From Thermobacillus sp. ZCTH02-B1 (GTDB lineage Bacteria > Bacillota > Bacilli > Paenibacillales > Paenibacillaceae): a DNA stretch of 64,000 nt. The DNA is taken from assembly GCF_002159085.1 (NCBI RefSeq), contig NZ_LZRU01000035.1, positions 83,866 through 147,865 of the forward strand, in the 5' to 3' direction. The position numbers and the translations under genes are program-made. Positions 18,110 to 27,340 of this stretch are shown in pieces (positions within the stretch are counted from its first letter, which is position 1; every line of letters begins with the position of its first letter). The notes beneath the pieces are model-generated. The model was given only the letters and a program-made list of their open reading frames with translations. It made no database searches and was not told the DNA's origin.

Positions 18110-18179
18110 GCGTGCGGCGTATGCGGGCTGCGCACGTGACGGCGCAGGCCGGGGGAAAGGGGCGGAAGCGGGCGGACCG

Positions 18180-19343
18180 TCACCCTTCCGCCGGCACGAC
18201 ATCCCATTCGTGGATCTCGTATCCGCGTGCGCCGTGCACGACGTACGGGTCCTGCTTCACCCAGCTTTCCACTTCCTCGTACGAGCGCGCCCTGTAGATG
18301 ACGAGGCCACCGGCGCCGTCGGTGAACCGTCCGTTGGCGAACAGCCGGCCGGCCGCCCGCTGCTCGTCCAGAAACCTGAGGTGCTCCGGACGCCAGCGCT
18401 CGCTCTTCTCCGCGTCCTTCATCGGCAGGAAGACGGCGTAGTGCCGGATCGGCCCGGCCTCGCGCTCGCGGGCGTCCTCTTCCGTCTGGAAGCGGAACAT
18501 CGCCGCCATGTCGCGGTCGCCATAGCCCGACGCGATCGCGCGTCGGAGCAGCCCCCGCACGCGCGCGCCCGCCTTCAGCCGGACGCCGCATTGCTCCGCC
18601 ATCTCCGCCGCAAGTTCGAGATCCTTGCCGAGCAGCCGGATCGCGAACCCGGGCTCGTACGAGTCCTTCGCGATGAAACCTTCGTAATGGCGACCGAGGA
18701 TGCGGCTGCTCGCGAAGCTCGCCATCAGGATGTCGACGAGCAGCGCTTCGTCGATTCCGGCCCGGCGTCCCAGCGCAAGCGCCTCGCTGACCGCCTGCGT
18801 GTGGATGCCGACCATGAGCTGGTTGATCAGCTTGACGGCCGAACCGCTTCCGCTCGGACCGACGTGCCGTATCATGTTGCCCATCGCCTCGAAGGCGGGC
18901 ATCGCCCGGTCGAACGCCCCGCGGTCGCCGCCGACCATGATGCTGAGCGTGCCTTCGGCCGCGCCGACCGTTCCGCCGCTCACCGGCGCGTCGAGGAACG
19001 CGATGCCGCGCGCGGCGGCCGCCTCGTACAGACGGCGGCTCAGTTCAGGGCCGACCGTGCTGCAGTCGGCGAGCAGGAGGCCGGGACGCCCGTTCGGAAT
19101 CAGGCCGTCCTCCGACAGGTACACCTCTTCGACGTCCGCGGGCATCGGCAGGCACGTGATGACCATGTCCATCTCCGCCGCGAGCTGCGCCCGTGTCAGC
19201 CCGATCCTGCCGCCGGCCTGCGCGAATTTCTCCTCGGCGCCCTTGCTGCGGTTGAGCCCGTACACCTCGAACCCGGCCTTGACCAGGTTGGCGGCCATCG
19301 GCAATCCCATGTTGCCGAGACCGATGAATCCGATTTTCTTCAT
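18180..19343 (-). CDS. Beta-hydroxyacid dehydrogenase fused to a YCII domain
   Basis: 387 aa from the ATG at 19343 (AAAGGAA upstream). Residues 1-~285 are a 3-hydroxyisobutyrate-dehydrogenase-family enzyme: nucleotide-binding IGLGNMGLPMAANL, substrate motif DAPVSGGTVGAAEGTL, and the catalytic-Lys helix SGSAVKLINQLM. Residues ~295-387 form a YCII-like ferredoxin-fold domain (IRHYAVFLPMKD, ERWRPEHLRFLDEQ, ANGRF). Such dehydrogenases act on small beta-hydroxy acids such as 3-hydroxyisobutyrate or tartronate semialdehyde. The YCII partner may be an isomerase-like or ligand-binding module. The gene is monocistronic. Confidence 0.85.
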   Translation of the reverse strand: MKKIGFIGLGNMGLPMAANLVKAGFEVYGLNRSKGAEEKFAQAGGRIGLTRAQLAAEMDMVITCLPMPADVEEVYLSEDGLIPNGRPGLLLADCSTVGPELSRRLYEAAAARGIAFLDAPVSGGTVGAAEGTLSIMVGGDRGAFDRAMPAFEAMGNMIRHVGPSGSGSAVKLINQLMVGIHTQAVSEALALGRRAGIDEALLVDILMASFASSRILGRHYEGFIAKDSYEPGFAIRLLGKDLELAAEMAEQCGVRLKAGARVRGLLRRAIASGYGDRDMAAMFRFQTEEDAREREAGPIRHYAVFLPMKDAEKSERWRPEHLRFLDEQRAAGRLFANGRFTDGAGGLVIYRARSYEEVESWVKQDPYVVHGARGYEIHEWDVVPAEG

Positions 19344-19569
19344 GCGCCACCGTTCCTTTCGCGGTTGATGCCGTTCCGGACGACAGCCCATCATCCGCCG
19401 TCGCCGCGTTTCCATACGCAAGCCTGTTTTATCCATCCGGCTTCATTGTAAAACAGCGCGCGCCCGGTGAACAAGGAACGCGTTCGCGGCGGGACGGCCC
19501 GCATCCGGTCGGGCGCGGCCAACAGTTTCTTCAAGCACAACCGCTTGCGAGTCATTTTTTGAAATTTTA

Positions 19570-19598
19570 TGGAGAATTTTCGGGAATTTTGTTACAAT
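19570..19598 (+). promoter_or_regulatory. Candidate promoter of the small membrane protein
   Basis: TGGAGA (19570-19575), 17 bases and TACAAT (19593-19598). The region is unusually A/T-rich for this genome. The -35 matches consensus at four of six positions. Confidence 0.45.
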
Positions 19599-19625
19599 AT
19601 GTGGCATATCACACGATGGAAGGGG

Positions 19626-19955
19626 ATGGAACCTTTGTCGAGTTCCAAAGTCATGAAACTGATCACCGCCATTCTGGAGACGATTCTGGCCATCCCGGTG
19701 CTCGGCGGACTCATCGTGATAGGAACGCTCTATTGGGCGCTGGGCATCATGTTCATCCTGCATCTTGTCACCCTGATCCTGTCCGTCATCAACAAGGAAA
19801 AGTTCTATGGTTCCGTCGTGGGCCTGATCACGTCCTGCCTGGCCTGGATTCCGTTCCTCGGATGGGCGCTGCACCTCGTGACGGCCATCCTGCTGTACAT
19901 CACCGCGCTAAAGAAAGAGCAAAAGCCGCATGAGGTGACCCAGTTCCCGGCGTAA
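19626..19955 (+). CDS. Small hydrophobic membrane protein, unknown function
   Basis: 109 aa from the ATG at 19626, with GGAAGGGG immediately upstream. An ATG at 19653 is an alternative, and an upstream ATG at 19569 would overlap the promoter. Three membrane helices are likely (about 15-38, 40-58 and 70-95), ending in a short charged tail (KKEQKPHE). I recognise no family. It stands alone between its own promoter and terminator, which suggests an independently regulated unit. Confidence 0.65.
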   Translation: MEPLSSSKVMKLITAILETILAIPVLGGLIVIGTLYWALGIMFILHLVTLILSVINKEKFYGSVVGLITSCLAWIPFLGWALHLVTAILLYITALKKEQKPHEVTQFPA

Positions 19956-20046
19956 CGGGACCAAAAAGCCACGCGGCGGTTCCGTGATGGACTCCCCTCA
20001 AAGCAGACACCTGGAACAATGAAATAAAATCGGGGCTGTTTTGAAC

Positions 20047-20083
20047 AGGTCGGCCGGAATGTCCGGTCGGCCTTGTTGTTTTT
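20047..20083 (+). terminator. Terminator after the small membrane protein
   Basis: A 12-bp stem with two G-U pairs (AGGTCGGCCGGA at 20047-20058 with TCCGGTCGGCCT at 20062-20073) and a three-base loop, followed by TGTTGTTTTT. Confidence 0.8.
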
Positions 20084-20188
20084 CCGGGCCCACGACCGGA
20101 TCAATGGACGAAATCCGGCCGGATGGACGCACAGGATATCCTGCAAGCGTCTAGTTTGACAAGGAAGGGCGGGTTCGCCGCAAGACTG

Positions 20189-20197
20189 TGTTATAAT
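20189..20197 (+). promoter_or_regulatory. Extended -10 promoter of the SNF2 helicase gene
   Basis: TGTTATAAT is a perfect extended -10 (TGnTATAAT), 76 bases before the start codon. A TTGACA further upstream is too distant (about 30 bases) to pair with it, and no proper -35 is needed for an extended -10. Confidence 0.6.
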
Positions 20198-20272
20198 GAA
20201 AGTTATCCCACTTACGCGACCGCCGCGGCCGGCCGCGCCCGGCAACCGCGGAAGGCAGAGAGGAACCTGGCG

Positions 20273-23257
20273 ATGAGAACGGATTTGCGCAAAATCGTCG
20301 TCCGGCTCAGCCTGACGGCTGAAGGCGACGCCTTGCTCTACGGACTGGATGAAGCCGGCGGATTTGTGCCCGGCATGCGGCTGAAGCAGCTGCTCTTCGC
20401 CTGGCATGAACCGTCGTTCTACGGAGCGGAACTGGAGATCCGCAGCCTGCGGAACATCGAGATCGTCGAGCTCCCGGCGGAGTTCGTCCTGCCGTTCTTC
20501 GCAAAGCCGGAGCTGCTCGGGCATGTGGACTGGGAGTGGGGAGGCGAGGCCGAGCTCATCCGGCGGCTCGCCCCCGCGCTCATGGCCTGCGCGGCGGAGA
20601 AGCGGTTCAAGCCGAGCCGGGAAGCGATGATCGCCGGCCGGTTGCATTGGCAATGGGAAGATCCGGAGATCGATCGGAGGATCGGTGCGCTCACGGCGTC
20701 GGGCGAAGCCGACGACGATTTCGGCCGGCGGCTGCGCGCCGCCTTCACGGCGGCCGTGTTCGACCTCCATTACGGCACCGGGGAACGGTCGGCCGACCTG
20801 CGCCGGGAATATCCGCGGCTCTTCGACGAAGACGCCGGCGAGGCCGCGCGGAACATGGACGACGACGAATGGCTCGTCCACATCGGCTGGCGGCGGGATA
20901 CGGCGCCGTTCCGCCCGGCGCTGCAACTCCTCGAGCCCGGGCCGGAAGGGGACGGATGGCGGCTCCGGCTCGTGCTCCAGGACAAGGATCGTCCGGGCGT
21001 CATCGTGCCCGTGCGGCTCGGTCCGGACGGATCCGTATCCGGCGACCTGCCGGCCGAATGGGCGGAGGACGCGAGGCAGCGGGCCGCCGGTTGGCGCGCG
21101 CGGCTGGAGGCCGCCCTGCCGGACGTGGCGCCGGCCGAGGGGTGGACGCCCGAAGGCGCGGCGCTGGACGACGAGGCGGCCTGGCGCTTCCTCACGGCGG
21201 ACAGCGCCCGCCTGTCCGCGGCCGGATGGCTGGTGCTTTTGCCCGCATGGTGGGAGGAGGTCCGCCGGCTGAAGCCCCGCCTGCGCGCCCGCGTCCGGTC
21301 GGACGGCGGCGACGGCCCGGCGATGTTCGGGCTGCAGTCGCTCGTCGATTTCGACTGGCGCATCGCCGTCGGGAACGCCGAGCTGGACGAGCGTGAATTT
21401 CTCGAACTGGCGGAGCGGGGAAAGCGGCTCGTCCACGTCCGCGGCCAGTGGATCGCGCTCGATCCGGCGATGCTCGCCCGCATCCGCAGGGCGATGGCCC
21501 GGTACGACCCGTCCCGCGGCCTGCCGCTCCGCGACGTGCTGCAGCTGCACCTGCTGGGCGGAAAGACCGTCGATCCGGAGCATGACGAAGAGGAGTCCGG
21601 CGCCGAAGGCGGGGAAGACCGCATCGCGCTCGAGGTGGAGCTGGGCGGCCGGCTGCTCCGGCTGTTCGGGCATCTGAGCCGCCCGGAGGAGCAGCCGCTT
21701 CTCCCGGCGCCCGAAGGGCTCAAGACGGCGCTGCGCCCGTACCAGCAGACCGGCTTCTCATGGCTCGTGCATTTGCGCCGCTTCGGCCTCGGCGCCTGCC
21801 TCGCGGACGACATGGGGCTCGGCAAGACGGTGCAGCTCATCGCCTATCTGCTGCACGCGCGGGACGAACTGCGGGCCGCCGGCCGGCCGATGCCGTCGCT
21901 CATCGTCTGCCCGACGTCGGTCATCGGCAACTGGCAGAAGGAACTTGCCCGCTTCGCGCCCTCGCTGCGCGTGCTGCTGCACTACGGCAGCGGACGGCCG
22001 GCGGGGTCGGCCTTCCGCGAGGCGGCCGAATCGGCGGACGTCGTCCTGACCACCTACACGACGGCGGCCCTCGACCGGAAGACGATCGCCGCCGTCCCGT
22101 GGGACGCGGTCTGCCTCGACGAGGCGCAGAACATCAAGAACCACGCGACGAAGCAGGCCGCCGCCGTGCGCTCGTTCCCGGCGCGCCACCGGATCGCGCT
22201 CACCGGCACGCCGATCGAGAACCGGCTCGCCGAGCTGTGGTCGATCTTCGATTTTCTCAATCCGGGATATCTCGGCAGCCAGCGCGCGTTCGGAGAGCGG
22301 TATGGAAGCGCCGCGCTGAAGGAAGGCGGCGACGCGCGCCTCGCCGAGCTCCGGAAGCTCGTGAAGCCGTTCCTGCTCCGGCGCAGGAAACAGGATCCCG
22401 CCGTGCAGCTCGACCTGCCGGAGAAGAACGAGATGAAGACCTTCGTGCACCTGACCGCCGAGCAGGCCGCCTGGTACGAGCGGACGGTGCGCGAACTGCT
22501 CGAGCGGTCGGACAGACTATCCGGAATCGAGCGGAAGGGCGCCGTCCTGGCGGCGATCACGCGGCTGAAGCAGCTGTGCGCGCATCCGGCGCTCGTGACG
22601 AAGGAGCCGCTGCCCGCCGCGCAGCCGTATGCCGGACCGGACGGCGAAGCGCCGCCGCGGGACCCGGGCGGCCCCGCCGTCGACGCGGCGTCGCTCATCT
22701 CCCGGTCGGCGAAGCTGGAGCGGCTCGTGGAGATGGTGAAGGAGCTCCGGGAAGCGGGGGAGCGGTGCCTCATTTTCACCCAGTATGTCGGCATGGGCGG
22801 GCTGATCCAGGCGGTGCTGCAGGAGACGCTGGACGAGCCGGTGCTCTATCTGCACGGCGGCACGCCCAGGGCGGCGCGCGAGCGGATGATCGAACGGTTC
22901 CAGTCCGGCGGCCCGTCCGCCGGCAGCCGGCCGCACGTGTTCGTCCTGTCGCTGAAGGCCGGGGGCGTCGGCCTCAACCTGACGGCCGCCAGCCACGTCT
23001 TCCACTACGACCGCTGGTGGAACCCGGCCGTCGAGAACCAGGCGACCGACCGGGCCTACCGGATCGGGCAGAAGCGGAACGTGTACGTCTACAAGTTCAT
23101 CGCGCTCGGCACGCTGGAGGAGCGGATCGACGAAATGCTGGAAAGCAAGCGGCTGCTGAGCGAGACGGTGATGGCCGGCTCCGAGAACTGGATCACGGAG
23201 CTCTCGACGGAAGAGCTCCGGGAGCTCGTCGCGCTGCGGCGCGACCTGGTGCGGTGA
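20273..23257 (+). CDS. SNF2-family DEAD/DEAH helicase (RapA/HepA type)
   Basis: 994 aa from the ATG at 20273 (GAGAGGAA upstream). The N-terminal ~480 residues are a divergent SNF2-associated bacterial domain with many acidic and Trp residues. The ATPase core follows: LADDMGLGKT (Walker A, about 512), LDEAQNIKN (about 615), TGTPIENRLAELW, and the second lobe with GGVGLNLTAASHV, FHYDRWWNP and QATDRAYRIGQ (about 922). Proteins of this kind translocate on double-stranded DNA and remodel protein-DNA complexes such as stalled RNA polymerase. No nuclease or defence gene lies nearby, so a housekeeping role is more likely than a defence one. Confidence 0.92.
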   Translation: MRTDLRKIVVRLSLTAEGDALLYGLDEAGGFVPGMRLKQLLFAWHEPSFYGAELEIRSLRNIEIVELPAEFVLPFFAKPELLGHVDWEWGGEAELIRRLAPALMACAAEKRFKPSREAMIAGRLHWQWEDPEIDRRIGALTASGEADDDFGRRLRAAFTAAVFDLHYGTGERSADLRREYPRLFDEDAGEAARNMDDDEWLVHIGWRRDTAPFRPALQLLEPGPEGDGWRLRLVLQDKDRPGVIVPVRLGPDGSVSGDLPAEWAEDARQRAAGWRARLEAALPDVAPAEGWTPEGAALDDEAAWRFLTADSARLSAAGWLVLLPAWWEEVRRLKPRLRARVRSDGGDGPAMFGLQSLVDFDWRIAVGNAELDEREFLELAERGKRLVHVRGQWIALDPAMLARIRRAMARYDPSRGLPLRDVLQLHLLGGKTVDPEHDEEESGAEGGEDRIALEVELGGRLLRLFGHLSRPEEQPLLPAPEGLKTALRPYQQTGFSWLVHLRRFGLGACLADDMGLGKTVQLIAYLLHARDELRAAGRPMPSLIVCPTSVIGNWQKELARFAPSLRVLLHYGSGRPAGSAFREAAESADVVLTTYTTAALDRKTIAAVPWDAVCLDEAQNIKNHATKQAAAVRSFPARHRIALTGTPIENRLAELWSIFDFLNPGYLGSQRAFGERYGSAALKEGGDARLAELRKLVKPFLLRRRKQDPAVQLDLPEKNEMKTFVHLTAEQAAWYERTVRELLERSDRLSGIERKGAVLAAITRLKQLCAHPALVTKEPLPAAQPYAGPDGEAPPRDPGGPAVDAASLISRSAKLERLVEMVKELREAGERCLIFTQYVGMGGLIQAVLQETLDEPVLYLHGGTPRAARERMIERFQSGGPSAGSRPHVFVLSLKAGGVGLNLTAASHVFHYDRWWNPAVENQATDRAYRIGQKRNVYVYKFIALGTLEERIDEMLESKRLLSETVMAGSENWITELSTEELRELVALRRDLVR

Positions 23258-23311
23258 TACCGCCCGCCGGCCGCGGGGGGCAGGGCGCCGATTTCCCCTC
23301 GCCCGTCCCCG

Positions 23312-24304
23312 TCAATGCCGCCCGCGGATGTACGTGATCGCCAGCGCGGCCGCCAGCACGCCGCCCTTTACGATGTCCATCGCGTAATACGGCACGGACA
23401 GCATGATGAGCCCGTTCGACAGCACGCCGATCAGCACCGCGCCCGCGAACGTGCCGAGCGCGTTCGGTTTGCCGGCGCCGAACACGGAGAAGCCGATGAA
23501 CGCCGCCGCGACGGCTTCCATCAGATACGGGGAGCCGGCGTTCACCTCCGCGCTTCCGACCCGCGCGCCGAGCACGATGCCGCCGAGCCCCGCGAGCAGC
23601 GCCGAGATGACGTAAGCCGCCAGCCGGTACCGGTTCACCGGAATGCCCGACAGCTTCGCCGCCTCCGGATTGCCGCCGATCATGTACATGTAGCGCCCGT
23701 ATTTCGTGTAGTTCAGGAAAAGATGCACCGCGAGCACGACGACCAGCATGATGATGATGATCCACGGCACCCGGCCCAGCAGGCGGAACGCATCCGGAAT
23801 CTGCCCGGTCGCGAAGTCTCCGCCCGGCAGAATCATGTTCTCGGAAATCGTCGCCCCGCGGGAATACGTGAGCGCGAGCCCCTGAAAGACGAACATCGTC
23901 GCCAGCGTCATGAGCATGTCCTGGATTTTGAACCGGGTGACGAGGAACGCGTTCACGAGGCCGACGACGAGGCCGGCCAAAAGCGCCGCCGCGATGCCGG
24001 CCCACAGCGGCTGGCCGTACCAGACGAACATCGAGACGCAGACCGCGCAGGCGACCGACGCCGTCGAGCCGACGGACAGGTCGAAGCCGCCGACCGCCAG
24101 CGACACGGTGAGCCCCGTCGCGATGATCGTCACGATCGAAATCGACCGCAGGATGTTGACCAGGTTCGAGTTGCTGAAGAAGTGATCCGTCGACGCCCCG
24201 AAAATGAGAACCAGGAGCACGATGGTCAGCAGCGTTCCGTACTTGTACAGCCAGTCGGACAGCCTGAATCCCCCCGGCCATGCAGCCGCGTTCTTCGTCT
24301 TCAT
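23312..24304 (-). CDS. CUT2 sugar ABC permease (RbsC family)
   Basis: 330 aa with about ten membrane helices and the family segments ATGLTVSLAVGGFDLSVGS and GARVGSAEVNAG. The start overlaps the ATPase stop (ATGA). It homodimerises to form the channel for a pentose, hexose or related ligand. It is the last gene of a binding protein-ATPase-permease operon. Confidence 0.92.
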   Translation of the reverse strand: MKTKNAAAWPGGFRLSDWLYKYGTLLTIVLLVLIFGASTDHFFSNSNLVNILRSISIVTIIATGLTVSLAVGGFDLSVGSTASVACAVCVSMFVWYGQPLWAGIAAALLAGLVVGLVNAFLVTRFKIQDMLMTLATMFVFQGLALTYSRGATISENMILPGGDFATGQIPDAFRLLGRVPWIIIIMLVVVLAVHLFLNYTKYGRYMYMIGGNPEAAKLSGIPVNRYRLAAYVISALLAGLGGIVLGARVGSAEVNAGSPYLMEAVAAAFIGFSVFGAGKPNALGTFAGAVLIGVLSNGLIMLSVPYYAMDIVKGGVLAAALAITYIRGRH

Positions 24305-25821
24305 GTTCCCGTGCCCCCCGTACTGTAGAGCATGATTTCATCTTCGCTCGTGCGCGCCGTTATCAGTTCCCGGACGATCCGGCCGTCGTACATGACGTAC
24401 ACCCGGTCCGTCAGCCCCATGATCTCCGGCAATTCGCCGGTGGCGTAAAGCACGCCTTTGCCCCGCTCCGCCAGGCCCGCCACCAGCTCGTAGATGTCCC
24501 GCTTCGCCCCGACGTCGACGCCCTTCGTCGGTTCGTCGAACAGGTACACATCGGCGTCGGCCAGCAGCCATTTGCCGATCGCGATCTTCTGCTGGTTGCC
24601 GCCCGACAGATTGGCAACCCTGGCGCCGCCGCCCGGCGTTTTCACGCCGAGCCGGCTGATGATGCCGCCCGCCGCCTCCCGTTCCTTCGCCGCGCTCAGC
24701 CAGGCGCCGAGGCGCGTATACCGCGACAGCGTCGCGACCGTCAGGTTGGCGGTGACCGTCTCGTCCACGAAGACGCCTTCGCGCCGGCGCTCCTCGGGTA
24801 CGAGCGCAAGGCCGCTGCGCACCGCGTCGTGCGGCGATCCGATCGCAAGCCGCCGGCCGTTCAGCGTCATTTCGCCCGCGACCGTCCCGGACGCGCCGAA
24901 CAGCGCCCGGCACAGCTCGGATTTGCCCGCGCCGACCAATCCGGCGAGGCCGACGATCTCGCCGGCGCGGATGAAGAGGCTCACGCCTTTCACCTTGCCG
25001 CCGTCGCGGATGTCCTTCGCCTCGAACAGGACCCGGCCCGGCTTGTTCGACCGCCGCGGGAACTGTCCTTCCCATTTCGAGCCGAGCATGTGCTCGACGA
25101 TTTGCTGCTGGGTCATGTCCGGAAGCCTGCCGCGCGCCACCACCCGTCCGTCCCGCATGACCGTGATGTCTTCGCAAATTTCGTACAGCTCCGGCAGCCG
25201 GTGCGAGATGAAAATGATCCCCGTCCCCCGCGACTTGAGCAGCCGGATGAGGCGGAACAACCGCTCCGTCTCCGCCCGGCTGAGCGGCGCCGTCGGCTCA
25301 TCCAGGATGAGGAAGCGGCAATCCGTCGTCATCGCCCGGGCGATCAGCACCATCTGCTTCTCCGCAAGCGTGAGCTCCGCTGCGCGCTTGCGCGTCGGGA
25401 TGCGGACTTCGAGCCGCCCGAGCACGTCTTCCGCCGCCCGGTGCATTTCGCCCCACCGGACCAGATGCCGGCCCTTCATCTCGTGAACGAGCTTCTCCAT
25501 CATGATGTTCTCGCCCACGCTGAGGTTCGGGACGAGCGCCGTGTCGACCTCCTGGTAGACGACCTGGATGCCGTGCGCCTTCGCGTCCCCCGGGGTGCGG
25601 ATGTTCACCGTCCGGCCGTCGATCCGGATCTCGCCGGCATAATGGCCGTACGCTCCCGCCAGCACCTTCATCAGCGTCGATTTGCCCGCGCCGTTCGCCC
25701 CGATCAGCGCGTGCGCCCGGCCCGCCGATGCGGTGAAATCCGCGCCGTCCAGCGCCTGCACGCCCGGAAACGCGATCGATATTCCGCGCATTTCGAGAAG
25801 CCCTTCCGCCGTCCTCGCCAT
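24301..25821 (-). CDS. CUT2 sugar ABC ATPase with two nucleotide-binding domains (RbsA family)
   Basis: 506 aa from the ATG at 25821 (GGAGGTGGAG upstream). The first domain has Walker A GANGAGKST, Walker B FLILDEPTAPLS and a degenerate signature (LTLAEKQ). The second domain has GLVGAGKSE, signature LSGGNQQK and VYLFDEPTKGVD. This two-domain layout is specific to the ribose/xylose/galactose class of importers. Confidence 0.93.
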   Translation of the reverse strand: MARTAEGLLEMRGISIAFPGVQALDGADFTASAGRAHALIGANGAGKSTLMKVLAGAYGHYAGEIRIDGRTVNIRTPGDAKAHGIQVVYQEVDTALVPNLSVGENIMMEKLVHEMKGRHLVRWGEMHRAAEDVLGRLEVRIPTRKRAAELTLAEKQMVLIARAMTTDCRFLILDEPTAPLSRAETERLFRLIRLLKSRGTGIIFISHRLPELYEICEDITVMRDGRVVARGRLPDMTQQQIVEHMLGSKWEGQFPRRSNKPGRVLFEAKDIRDGGKVKGVSLFIRAGEIVGLAGLVGAGKSELCRALFGASGTVAGEMTLNGRRLAIGSPHDAVRSGLALVPEERRREGVFVDETVTANLTVATLSRYTRLGAWLSAAKEREAAGGIISRLGVKTPGGGARVANLSGGNQQKIAIGKWLLADADVYLFDEPTKGVDVGAKRDIYELVAGLAERGKGVLYATGELPEIMGLTDRVYVMYDGRIVRELITARTSEDEIMLYSTGGTGT

Positions 25822-25851
25822 CCGCTCCACCTCCGATGCGCACAGATCAAA

Positions 25852-25880
25852 CGCCCCCGTCCGGAGGCCGGACAAGGGCG
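25852..25880 (-). terminator. Intercistronic attenuator hairpin after the CUT2 binding protein
   Basis: On the minus-strand transcript CGCCCTTGTCCGG pairs with CCGGACGGGGGCG through 13 pairs (two are G-U), followed by only TTT. It lies between the binding-protein and ATPase genes. It may act as a partial terminator or an RNA stabiliser, giving more binding protein than ATPase. Confidence 0.65.
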
Positions 25881-25906
25881 CTGTCTTCAACCGGTTTTGC
25901 CGTGCG

Positions 25907-27082
25907 TTACTTCCCGCTGGCTTCCTTGAGAGCCTTCATCCAGTCTTCCTCGAACGCGTCCGTCTGACCCCAGCCCGGAATGATGTCGGCCAGCGTCTCC
26001 ATGTTGACCGTCCCCGAAGACTGCTTCAGCATCTCCTGGTCGATCAGCGCGGCCTCGAGGTTGTATTCGGCCGGCGTTTCTTCGCCCGCCAGCTTCTTCG
26101 CGAGCAGCCGCATGTTCACGGCGCCGATCATCTTCGGATCGACGGCGGCCGTCGCCACCCACGGGCTGCCCTCCTGCTGCATGATCTGCAGGTCGGCGTT
26201 CGAGACGTCGATGCCGTAGATCTTGATCTCCGTCCGGCCGGCTTCGATCAGCGCCCGCGCGGCGCCGATCGCAAAAGCGTCCCACGTCGCGAAGATGGCG
26301 TCGATTTCGCCTTTCGGATACTTCGTGAGCATCGCCGCGACCGCGTTCTGCGTCTCCACCGACGTGTTTTCGTTCGCGACGCCGAACCGCTCCAGTTCCT
26401 GGATGCCCGGATTTGCGGCCAGCACTTCCTGATAGACGGCGTTGCGGCGCACCATCGGCGGGAAACCGTCCACCCACAGGTAGATGATGTTCGCGTTGCC
26501 GCCCGTATCCTGCACGAGGCGATCCAAAGCGAAGCGCGCCAGCGCCTGGTCGTCCTGCGCGGTCATCGTGACACCCCCGATCCCGGCCATATCGCCGATC
26601 GAGTCAAACGTGACGACTTCAATGCCTTTCTCGCGCAGCTTCTTCACCGCTTCGGCCGAAGCCGGGTCGTCGCCGTGGGAGACGATGACGCCGTCCACGT
26701 CTTCCGCCGCCGCCTGCTCGAGCGCTTCGAGGAACTTCACCGAATCGCCGTTCGCCGAGAACGTGTCGACCTTGAAGCCGAGCGCTTCGCCTTCCTGCTT
26801 CGCGCCGGCCAGGAATTGCGCCGTATGGTCGTCGCCCCCGATTTTGCGGATGACTTTGATCTTGATGTCGCCCCGTTCGGCCAGCCTGGCCGGCACGTTC
26901 AACCCGACCTGGCTTGCGCCGCCGTTTCCGGCAATGCTGCCGGCATTGCCGCCTGCGTTGCCACCGGCGTTGCCGCCGGCGCCGTTGCCGCCATCCGATT
27001 GGCCTTGTCCGCAGCCCGTCACGGCCAGCACGGCCGCGAGAATCAGCGCGAGCGCGCCGCGGAATCGGACCCTGCTCTTCAT
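25907..27082 (-). CDS. Lipoprotein sugar-binding protein of the CUT2 importer
   Basis: 391 aa. Lipobox VTGC with Cys24, then a linker made of GGNA repeats up to about residue 55. The rest is a periplasmic-binding-protein type I fold (AQFLAGAKQEGEALGFKV, GVIVSHGDDPASAEAV, FDSIGD, AIFATWDAFAIGAA). Ligand is unknown; the class binds ribose, xylose, rhamnose, AI-2 and similar. No local regulator or catabolic enzyme adjoins the operon to narrow it. A consensus promoter lies upstream at 27127-27155. Confidence 0.9.
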   Translation of the reverse strand: MKSRVRFRGALALILAAVLAVTGCGQGQSDGGNGAGGNAGGNAGGNAGSIAGNGGASQVGLNVPARLAERGDIKIKVIRKIGGDDHTAQFLAGAKQEGEALGFKVDTFSANGDSVKFLEALEQAAAEDVDGVIVSHGDDPASAEAVKKLREKGIEVVTFDSIGDMAGIGGVTMTAQDDQALARFALDRLVQDTGGNANIIYLWVDGFPPMVRRNAVYQEVLAANPGIQELERFGVANENTSVETQNAVAAMLTKYPKGEIDAIFATWDAFAIGAARALIEAGRTEIKIYGIDVSNADLQIMQQEGSPWVATAAVDPKMIGAVNMRLLAKKLAGEETPAEYNLEAALIDQEMLKQSSGTVNMETLADIIPGWGQTDAFEEDWMKALKEASGK

Positions 27083-27126
27083 TTCACAGTTTCCCCCTCG
27101 GAATTGACAGTGTTTTAATACCAGTA

Positions 27127-27155
27127 AATCTATCGGATTAAAATAAATCTGTCAA
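27127..27155 (-). promoter_or_regulatory. Promoter of the CUT2 sugar importer operon
   Basis: On the minus strand TTGACA (27150-27155), a 17-base spacer and TAGATT (27127-27132), in an A/T-rich patch 45 bases upstream of the binding-protein start. No clear operator palindrome is visible around it. Confidence 0.8.
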
Positions 27156-27223
27156 CAGGGAAGATGTTCCCTGAATGGGGGGACGGGTTCCGTTCCGTCA
27201 TGCACACGCGCGCAAAACAAAAC

Positions 27224-27256
27224 GCCGGAGGAACGCGCCTGTCGCGCTCCTCCGGC
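27224..27256 (-). terminator. Terminator of the mannoside operon
   Basis: On the minus strand GCCGGAGGAGCGCG and CGCGTTCCTCCGGC form a 14-pair stem with one G-U, a 5-base loop, and then GTTTTGTTTTG. It lies ~85 bases past the PP2C-like gene. Confidence 0.85.
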
Positions 27257-27340
27257 TGTTCCGCCAACCGTATCATCCTGCACGGCCCTGCCGCAGCGGG
27301 CAGAACGTCCGCCCCGGACCGGAACGGACCACCGTTCCGC

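Noticed and set aside
20151..20197. TTGACA near 20157 as the -35 of the helicase promoter
   Set aside because: The spacing to TATAAT is about 30 bases, far too long; the -10 is an extended type and can work alone.
20273..23257. SNF2 helicase as part of a phage-defence system
   Set aside because: No nuclease, methyltransferase or phospholipase gene is adjacent, and such helicases are common single genes in Bacillales.
26936..26996. GGNA-coding repeats as a structured DNA repeat
   Set aside because: They encode the flexible linker after the lipobox of the binding protein; similar low-complexity linkers occur in the other lipoproteins here.
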